Source: a virus
Reading direction: 5' to 3' (one strand)
IMG/VR virus record: IMGVR_UViG_3300025617_000115
Location: 1-23,917 of that record
Length of the DNA: 23,917 nt
The position numbers and the translations under genes are program-made. Numbering within the stretch: position 1 is the first letter of the stretch; each line of letters starts with the position of its first letter. Shown here piece by piece: positions 7,518 through 12,904 of the stretch. The notes beneath the pieces are model-generated. The model saw only the letters and a program-made list of their open reading frames with translations. It searched no databases and was not told where the DNA came from.

Positions 7518-8166
7518 CTCTCACCATTTTATAATGTTCACGTTCTTTGTAGTCCCATTTGTTAAAAAGTTCTGGTGCATTTTGCATTCCTAATGCAAAC
7601 ACTTCCTGTCTTGTCAAATCTTTGAACGGTCTGTAAAACATATCATTCTCTTCATATGATTCATCGTAGTTAAATGTTCTTCTAAAATCATCTACAATTG
7701 AGTTTGTTGTTGCATCAAAAGAATCTATTATAGATCGGACTGTATGTAAAGAATATCCTCTTTCAATTCCCAACTTAATCAAATCTATGTAAACATCCAT
7801 TCTATAACTATCGACAATAAAATTATCACCATTTTCGAACTGAAAGTCAGACAAAGTTTTAAATTCAATTCTATAACTTTCTTCTATTTCAAAATCATCA
7901 CACATTTCCAAATAATTTGCATATCTTGTTGGTTGAGATCTAGTCGGACCACCGGGACGGTCTGGATCATTTGGATCAAATTTTGAAATTCCTCGATTAT
8001 AATTTACTGTTTCTAAAAGATGCTCTGAAGCAATATATAGAACATATAAATTATCTAGAGAACCTTTTTGTCTTTTTATTTCAGACAATATAGAAACAGA
8101 TCGAGTCGGACGTGTGTGTATTAACATCGACTTGCTATTTTCTGAGATTTCTGGTAAAATGATCAT
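7462..8166 (-). CDS. Hypothetical protein, weak resemblance to ATP-pyrophosphatase/QueC-like enzymes
   Basis: With the ATG at 8166 the protein has 234 residues. That start has GGAG 6 nt upstream, whereas the in-frame ATG at 8190 has no ribosome site and lies against a putative promoter. I do not recognise the family with confidence. The C-terminal segment RPFKDLTRQEVFALGMQ (179-195) resembles the P-(F/L)-x-x-(L/F)-T-K-x-E-(I/V) pattern near the end of QueC-like N-type ATP pyrophosphatases. Residues 13-32 (SMLIHTRPTRSVSILSEI region) sit where their SGGxDS loop would be, but the loop itself is absent. If related, it is a degenerate or diverged member. It heads the four-gene minus-strand run, downstream of a CATAAATA motif. 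Confidence 0.6.
   Translation of the reverse strand: MIILPEISENSKSMLIHTRPTRSVSILSEIKRQKGSLDNLYVLYIASEHLLETVNYNRGISKFDPNDPDRPGGPTRSQPTRYANYLEMCDDFEIEESYRIEFKTLSDFQFENGDNFIVDSYRMDVYIDLIKLGIERGYSLHTVRSIIDSFDATTNSIVDDFRRTFNYDESYEENDMFYRPFKDLTRQEVFALGMQNAPELFNKWDYKEREHYKMVRGEDSVKEDWATRPEPYNP
8132..8160 (+). promoter_or_regulatory. Sigma70-like promoter candidate for the plus-strand block
   Basis: TTGCTA (8132-8137), a 17-nt spacer and TAAAAT (8155-8160) preceded by TGG (an extended -10 element) match a host-type promoter in 4/6 and 5/6 positions. Transcription would begin about 30 nt before the glycosyltransferase ATG at 8197. The promoter would lie inside the 5' end of the divergent gene. Confidence 0.45.
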
Positions 8167-8191
8167 TCTATTCTCCAAAATTGAGTACATC

Positions 8192-8199
8192 TATTTATG
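8192..8199 (-). promoter_or_regulatory. Late promoter-like motif (CATAAATA)
   Basis: The minus strand reads CATAAATAG 25 nt upstream of the ATG at 8166, the first gene of the minus-strand accessory run. It overlaps the ATG of the divergent glycosyltransferase. With it in place the upstream ATG at 8190 would fall near the transcript start, which favours the downstream ATG. Confidence 0.45.
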
Positions 8200-8865
8200 A
8201 ACATTGTTTGCGTCAAATGGGGCAAAAAATACTCTGCAGAGTACGTACATAAACTGTATAGCATGCTGTTACGCAACATGCCTGTACCATTCAATTTCTA
8301 TTGTTATACTGATGATAACACAGATCTGAATGGATTGCAAACAATTCCTATCGAATCTGACCTTGAAAGGGTTTGGCCTAAAGTAGAACTGTTCAACCTT
8401 TTCAGTAAAGGAGATACCATATACTTTGACTTGGATGTTGTTGTCCTCAATCCACTTGAACGATTGTGTTCAGTAAAGACAAGGACTGTTTCCGTATTGT
8501 ATTCTCAATGGAAGTCAGATTACTTTTATCCATATGCAGAAAAGAAATTTTCACCAACTCTTTATAATTCGTCAATTATGAAATGGAATGGAAAACAAGG
8601 ACAGAGCATCTACGAACATTTTCAAAAACAAAAAGATCGTATCCTCGTGAGATATCGTGAAGGATTAGACAGGTATCTTTTTAATGATCCTGTTGATGTT
8701 GATATACTTCCGTCAGGAATCGCATACTCTTATCGACTAGGAGCAAGGTATCGGAAAGATGAAGAAGCAGAAAAATTAAGGAAAGATTATGAGGTGTGCA
8801 TCTTGAATCAAGGCGAAAAAAATGATACACTATTAGGTACATGGATTGGAGATTACTGGAAATGA
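8197..8865 (+). CDS. Glycosyltransferase-like protein (GT8-type fold)
   Basis: The 222-residue protein has a Rossmann-type opening (MNIVCVKWGKKYSAEYV), a DxD metal/nucleotide-sugar motif within YFDLDVVVLNP (D78 and D80), and a YNSSIMKWNG segment (123-132) matching the N-S/G-G/I-hydrophobic-x-W acceptor-side strand of GT8-like enzymes. Such enzymes move a sugar from a nucleotide-sugar donor to a protein or glycan. It is the first gene of the plus-strand block and shares its N-terminal pattern with the last gene of that block, so the two look like diverged paralogues. Its ATG overlaps a CATAAATA motif of the opposite strand. The ribosome site is weak (TTGAG about 11 nt upstream). Donor and acceptor are unknown. 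Confidence 0.75.
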   Translation: MNIVCVKWGKKYSAEYVHKLYSMLLRNMPVPFNFYCYTDDNTDLNGLQTIPIESDLERVWPKVELFNLFSKGDTIYFDLDVVVLNPLERLCSVKTRTVSVLYSQWKSDYFYPYAEKKFSPTLYNSSIMKWNGKQGQSIYEHFQKQKDRILVRYREGLDRYLFNDPVDVDILPSGIAYSYRLGARYRKDEEAEKLRKDYEVCILNQGEKNDTLLGTWIGDYWK

Positions 8866-9512
8866 GTGAGTTTGATCAAGTCAAAAAATGGTGTGCTGAT
8901 CAAGAACTGTTTTATCTGAGAGCAGACATTAAAATTCCAGAAACAGTTATTGATGAGGCATTGACTATTTATGATGAGGGACTATTTGTCGAACACCGAG
9001 GTTCAGATGGCCGAGGTTGGCAATCGGTGACCCTTCATGGTGAGGGAATGAATGTCACCACATATAATCCAGAATCATATAATCATGATTGGACAGAACT
9101 GGTAAAGTATGCTCCTACCATGAAAGAGTGGTTGCAAGACACGTTTCCAAATAATGGTATGTATGGACGTTGCCGATTCATGTTACTTGAACCCGGTGGA
9201 TATATACGCAAACACACTGACACACACATGTGGAAAGAAGGTCTCCCACTAAAAAACAATGTGATGTCCGCTATAAATATAGCAATCACACAACCAGAAC
9301 AGTGTTATCTTCGGAGGTGTTCTGATATGCTAGAAGTTCCGTTTCAACCAAGAGAAGTGTATTGGTTTAATAACGGTCCTTTCCATGAAGCAGCGAACTT
9401 CTCCAAAGAACCAAGAATCCACTTTATCATACATGGTGGAACGAACAAGGCACGTAAAGAATTATTTGTAAAATCATTCCACAAGGAACACCCTGATGCT
9501 CAACTCATTTGA
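8862..9512 (+). CDS. 2-oxoglutarate/Fe(II)-dependent oxygenase, Asp/Asn hydroxylase-like
   Basis: With the ATG at 8862, coupled to the glycosyltransferase stop by a 4-nt ATGA overlap, the protein has 216 residues. RCRFMLLEPGGYIRKHTD contains the HxD pair (H118, D120). FNNGPFHEAANF gives the distal histidine (H175), and EPRIHFIIHGG gives the arginine (R185) that would bind 2-oxoglutarate. Order and spacing match the double-stranded beta-helix core of aspartyl/asparaginyl beta-hydroxylase-like enzymes, which hydroxylate protein side chains or small molecules. An ATG 21 nt upstream is in frame but lacks a reason to be preferred. Placement directly between glycosyltransferase-type genes suggests it prepares or modifies the acceptor; that is inference. 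Confidence 0.8.
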   Translation: MSEFDQVKKWCADQELFYLRADIKIPETVIDEALTIYDEGLFVEHRGSDGRGWQSVTLHGEGMNVTTYNPESYNHDWTELVKYAPTMKEWLQDTFPNNGMYGRCRFMLLEPGGYIRKHTDTHMWKEGLPLKNNVMSAINIAITQPEQCYLRRCSDMLEVPFQPREVYWFNNGPFHEAANFSKEPRIHFIIHGGTNKARKELFVKSFHKEHPDAQLI

Positions 9513-10791
9513 AGAATTTGGTAAGTTTATCTTACAAAACTCAAGTCACAACACAAAAGAAACCAAAAAGGTTCATATTATTTTGAACTATCCCAAAATC
9601 GAGTGGGATGAATATGCACAATATATGGCAACCCTTACTTGGTGGACTGGTGTCGGTTGGGGTCGCAAAGGTAATACAGAAGCAATTATTTTTGCAGAAA
9701 CTTTAGATGAAGCAGTTGCTCAATCAGACAAATACGAATATGCCATGGTGAGTTATATTGGTTCATTTTATAATAACTGGCATAGAGATGAACCGAATAC
9801 AATTCATACTTACTTCGATGAGTTTTGCGAGTCCGGTGCACCATGCAAAGGTCATATCCTTTGGCACGAAAAAAATCAGTACGCACGTATGCATCTCCAA
9901 TGTTTTTTCTTAAACTTAAATCATTGGAGAGTTATTGGGAAACCTTCATTTGGTAGGTATACAGGTGATGTGGTCTGGCCAGAAAGATCGTCTACGAATG
10001 TGCACGATGACTATACACCTTATTGGTTAAAACCCAAAGAAGAAACTGTTATTAAAACTGTGCGCAATGCAGAAATGGCAGAGTACATTTCAAAAGTTAT
10101 TGAAGCAGGTGATACAATCCACAACTTCATTCAAGAAAGAGATGTCAAGTTTTTCTGCTATCCAGAGAGAAGATCATGTGAAGCACTTGACTTTGAAGAA
10201 AATAAAAATGACAATATTGTTTACACTAAGAATAACGAAAAGTATTCTCATATGAAAGTCAAAACAAATTTGAAGTTTGACGTAATCTATGCTCCCGCAT
10301 CCGGATTCAGTGGAGAATATTTGTATCATCTTTATGGACATGAAAACACCAAGATGATTTTCTTTGATATTAATGATGATTCAATATCATGGAAAAAAAT
10401 GGTATACGATTTCCGTGATTTAGACAGAGTTGAGAATTATTGGAAAAAGAAAGAAGGTGTCATTGTTGACGATGCGGATTACAAACCTGTTGTTCGTGGT
10501 GATAATGAAAAACTTTTCCCCCAAGATAAAATTTTAGAAACAATTGAAAAAATTGGAAACCCTGAATTTATTAAATTTGATGCGGTCATCGATCCTATTG
10601 AAAATTTAAAGATTGACACAGACAAAGTTAATTTACTATACTTCTCAAATATCTTCTGTTATAATTACCTTATTCACCGTCATCCTGTGGATGTAATTCA
10701 TGCACGTTGGGGAGAATTTTTAGATCTTGACAATTGCATTATTGGTGGAAAGAACTTGTTTAGAGATGAGGTCATCAGCGGTAACTATTAA
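9496..10791 (+). CDS. Two-part protein of unknown function, possible methyltransferase-like C-terminus
   Basis: This 431-residue soluble protein appears to have two parts. Residues 25-200 form an N-terminal domain with a distinctive GHILWHEKNQYARMHLQCFFLNLNHW region (119-144; residues G119, H120, H124, H133, C136) and GKPSFGRYTG (148-157). Residues 258-431 read like a diverged Rossmann fold: strand FDVIYAPASGFSGEYL (261-276), a strand ending in an acidic residue (MIFFDIN, D291), and VNLLYFSNIF (378-387), in the order of SAM-dependent methyltransferase motifs but without a clear GxGxG loop. The ATG has AAGGA 8 nt upstream and overlaps the oxygenase by 17 nt. It is flanked by glycosyltransferase-type genes and ends in a TAATG overlap with the next one. 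The real activity is unknown. Confidence 0.7.
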   Translation: MLNSFEEFGKFILQNSSHNTKETKKVHIILNYPKIEWDEYAQYMATLTWWTGVGWGRKGNTEAIIFAETLDEAVAQSDKYEYAMVSYIGSFYNNWHRDEPNTIHTYFDEFCESGAPCKGHILWHEKNQYARMHLQCFFLNLNHWRVIGKPSFGRYTGDVVWPERSSTNVHDDYTPYWLKPKEETVIKTVRNAEMAEYISKVIEAGDTIHNFIQERDVKFFCYPERRSCEALDFEENKNDNIVYTKNNEKYSHMKVKTNLKFDVIYAPASGFSGEYLYHLYGHENTKMIFFDINDDSISWKKMVYDFRDLDRVENYWKKKEGVIVDDADYKPVVRGDNEKLFPQDKILETIEKIGNPEFIKFDAVIDPIENLKIDTDKVNLLYFSNIFCYNYLIHRHPVDVIHARWGEFLDLDNCIIGGKNLFRDEVISGNY

Positions 10792-11453
10792 TGAAAATAT
10801 TATGTGTAAGAGTCGGTGACCGATACGGTCCTGAATATGAAGAATATTTAGAGTCGAAACTTCCTGAACATGAATTTATTTGGATTCGGGAAGAGATGCC
10901 AAATGTTCAATTGCAATGGAATAAAATGGTTGGAATGAATCTTGATATTGATGAATGCATCTGTGTTATGGATATTGACATCTTGCTTTTGAATGATTAT
11001 AAAAAAATATTTGAGTACCCTGTCGAGAAAGGACAGTTTTTATCCATCCACAGTTGGTGGAAAGACACTGAGTTTTCTCGATTCACTATCAATGGTGGGT
11101 TCTACAAGTACTATCCGAAAGATTGTAAATATATCTACGATAAGTTTATGGAACATCCAGAATATTATCAGAGAAAATATATTCAAGAAGGGTACACTAC
11201 TGGTCCTGTCAATGGCGAACAGCATTTCGTTGAAGATGCAGTTAATGAAAAGTTAGAATTGATCTATCTGCCTAGTTCATGGGTGTGTCGTTTCCACGAG
11301 AAAAATCTGAAGAAATTAAATACTATGTACAAAGAAGAAACGGGAAATCCGTATATGTACTTAGGTGAGTTTCATAGTGATATTAAGTTTGCGCACTTCA
11401 CGCACATGGATAATCTCCCCCATCTCTGGGGGAGATACGAATCATTCGTATAA
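10791..11453 (+). CDS. Glycosyltransferase-like protein, paralogue of the first gene of the block
   Basis: The 220-residue protein opens MKILCVRVGDRYGPEYEEY, matching the pattern of the 222-residue glycosyltransferase at 8197. It carries a DxD motif in CVMDIDILLLND (D61 and D63), an INGGFYKYYP strand (100-109) that corresponds to the N-S-S-I segment of its paralogue, and a GEQHFVEDAV segment (142-151) like the D/E-Q helix of GT8 enzymes. A late histidine pair is in FAHFTHMD (H202, H205). Donor and acceptor are unknown. The ATG overlaps the previous stop by one base. Its last 12 nt overlap the end of the opposing 166-residue gene, inside an inverted repeat. Confidence 0.75.
   Translation: MKILCVRVGDRYGPEYEEYLESKLPEHEFIWIREEMPNVQLQWNKMVGMNLDIDECICVMDIDILLLNDYKKIFEYPVEKGQFLSIHSWWKDTEFSRFTINGGFYKYYPKDCKYIYDKFMEHPEYYQRKYIQEGYTTGPVNGEQHFVEDAVNEKLELIYLPSSWVCRFHEKNLKKLNTMYKEETGNPYMYLGEFHSDIKFAHFTHMDNLPHLWGRYESFV
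11413..11450. terminator. Possible bidirectional terminator at the convergent gene junction
   Basis: Two adjacent inverted repeats lie here. ATCTCCCCC (11413-11421) pairs with GGGGGAGAT (11428-11436) around a 6-nt loop, giving a 9-bp GC-rich stem. TACGAAT-C-ATTCGTA (11436-11450) is a second 7-bp arm pair. They cover the ends and both stop codons of the converging genes. Neither strand shows a long T run after the stems, so a classical intrinsic terminator is not proven. Confidence 0.45.
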
Positions 11454-11942
11454 AAACTTACCTGCAATGTAAAGACACTCTAGAGGTGTCTTTGCTTCTC
11501 TTAATCGTTTCTTCAATTCTTGTGTTTCTTCAGACCATTCAACATTCAAAAGTTCTGGCATATCAAAAATTCTCAACTTCAAGTTGAATAAAAACTCTTC
11601 ACCAATATTTCCTTCAGGTAGTTCAAAGAGATGATCTACCCTCAAAAGGTTATCTACCTCGACATTCGCAGGGTCATATACCAATCCCTTTTTTAATGCT
11701 TCTCCCAAAACTAATGTCTTGAAAGCTTCTGCTTCAGAAGCAGATCTTTCGTTTGTGTTATTTTTTATCTGTTTTAAATTATATTTTTCCAACAATTTCT
11801 GATAGTTTTCATTTTCAAGATCCACAGGAATAAACACATTGTAGTAAGAATCCACTCCAAAATCATGCCACGTTGCTTGAATTTCGTTTCTATCATCGTT
11901 TGTAAAATATGCATCGATGAATTCACCTTGCTCTAAAATCAT
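11442..11942 (-). CDS. Hypothetical protein at the end of the structural run
   Basis: This 166-residue acidic, mainly helical protein has no signal peptide, membrane segment or recognisable catalytic motif. Residues 26-60 look strand-rich (WHDFGVDSYYNVFIPVDLEN), and the last 30 residues form an E/L/K/R-rich helix followed by LECLYIAGKFLYE. The ATG overlaps the stop of the 318-residue structural gene by 4 nt (ATGA) with GAGGA 8 nt upstream, so it is translated with that gene. It could be a minor virion protein or an assembly factor. It is the last gene before the opposite-strand block and converges with it. Confidence 0.65.
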   Translation of the reverse strand: MILEQGEFIDAYFTNDDRNEIQATWHDFGVDSYYNVFIPVDLENENYQKLLEKYNLKQIKNNTNERSASEAEAFKTLVLGEALKKGLVYDPANVEVDNLLRVDHLFELPEGNIGEEFLFNLKLRIFDMPELLNVEWSEETQELKKRLREAKTPLECLYIAGKFLYE

Positions 11943-12895
11943 ATATCAGTCCTCACTTTTAATCTGTATGTATTTGCAGTCGTAGGTTCTCCTGAAGGAA
12001 CTTCTTGTGACCTGTAGTCGTTCTTACTAAATCTTTTACCAATGTACGGATACGTTCCAGTGTTATCTAACTGTTGATTAATAACTGTTCCTGTAACAAT
12101 TCCATCATTTTCAAATAACGCGTTAATATCCCATCCAAATCTAAGTTTGTTTCCAGAAACATTTCCAAAATAATGACGAGCAGAATCTTTTAAAAGAGAA
12201 TCGATTTGGGTGTCAGATAACAAAACAGCATGACCTTGTTCATAACAAACTGGTCGAGTCAATCCGGGAATAGTAAAACCATTTTTCTGTAGCAAATAAT
12301 AACTTGTTGTGTCAAATATATCTTGCGACTCGTCTGTTTCAATATTGTCCGCAGAATATCCATCATCTTCCTTAGACACTGCAATAGTATCCTCAAATAT
12401 TTTCCCTAAATTTGTATATCCAGTTGCTACATCCGTATTCAGAATTGTATATAATCTACCAGCGGTACTTAAGGTACTGCTTATAGGTGATATGAATGTA
12501 TCATAAACATCGTCAATGTCCATTTCTTTAAGATGGTTCCCATCATAATACAGTGGAAACTTATGAGTTAGTGCCGTTGGAGCATTAGTAGTAACGATAT
12601 TTTGACTTATGTTTTCCCAAGTAACACTCAGTTGTTGAATTGTGATGTCGTCATCATTCTTAATTTTAAGTTCCGCACCAGCAACACTTACGGCATCTGT
12701 TGTGCCGATACTAGTATAGTAACGAGTGTCCGTGATCGCGTCAAGATTTCCTCCACTTTCAACTCTGCTTAAGTAAACTGAAGGATTGCTTGTAAACAAT
12801 CCTACTGCATGACTTCGCAATGCAGAAAGCATGTCGTCAGTCATCTCTTGCAAACTGTTTGAAAAATCATAGTATACTGGTCTTACTGATGCCAT
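11939..12895 (-). CDS. Probable virion structural protein (318 aa)
   Basis: The protein begins MASVRPVYYDFSNSLQEMTD. It has an S/T/N/D-rich composition with many short strand-like segments and no membrane segments or enzyme motifs. Position and style match structural proteins that follow the fibre gene in T4-like marine phages; I do not recognise a named family. The ATG lies 9 nt after the stop of the 1102-residue fibre gene, with AGGT 8 nt upstream, so the two are probably one transcript and may act together on the particle. The C-terminal residues (about 270-318) are rich in polar turns, which could form a contact surface; this last point is speculative. Confidence 0.65.
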   Translation of the reverse strand: MASVRPVYYDFSNSLQEMTDDMLSALRSHAVGLFTSNPSVYLSRVESGGNLDAITDTRYYTSIGTTDAVSVAGAELKIKNDDDITIQQLSVTWENISQNIVTTNAPTALTHKFPLYYDGNHLKEMDIDDVYDTFISPISSTLSTAGRLYTILNTDVATGYTNLGKIFEDTIAVSKEDDGYSADNIETDESQDIFDTTSYYLLQKNGFTIPGLTRPVCYEQGHAVLLSDTQIDSLLKDSARHYFGNVSGNKLRFGWDINALFENDGIVTGTVINQQLDNTGTYPYIGKRFSKNDYRSQEVPSGEPTTANTYRLKVRTDI

Positions 12896-12904
12896 AAAAA
12901 ATAC

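Noticed and set aside
8167-8190. Upstream ATG for the 234-residue gene
   Set aside because: There is no ribosome site before 8190 and it would fall at the expected transcript start; the ATG at 8166 has GGAG 6 nt upstream.
8841-8861. Upstream ATG for the oxygenase gene
   Set aside because: The ATG at 8862 forms the 4-nt ATGA junction typical of this genome; the upstream start would only add residues overlapping the glycosyltransferase end.
9272-9279. Plus-strand TATAAATA inside the oxygenase gene
   Set aside because: It is an exact late-promoter core but lies over 200 nt before the next start codon and encodes part of the conserved oxygenase core; a chance match is likely in AT-rich DNA.
11725-11741. 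Inverted repeat GCTTCTG-CTT-CAGAAGC as a terminator
   Set aside because: It lies in the middle of the 166-residue gene with no T run, encoding Ser/Glu/Ala codons; it is probably incidental.
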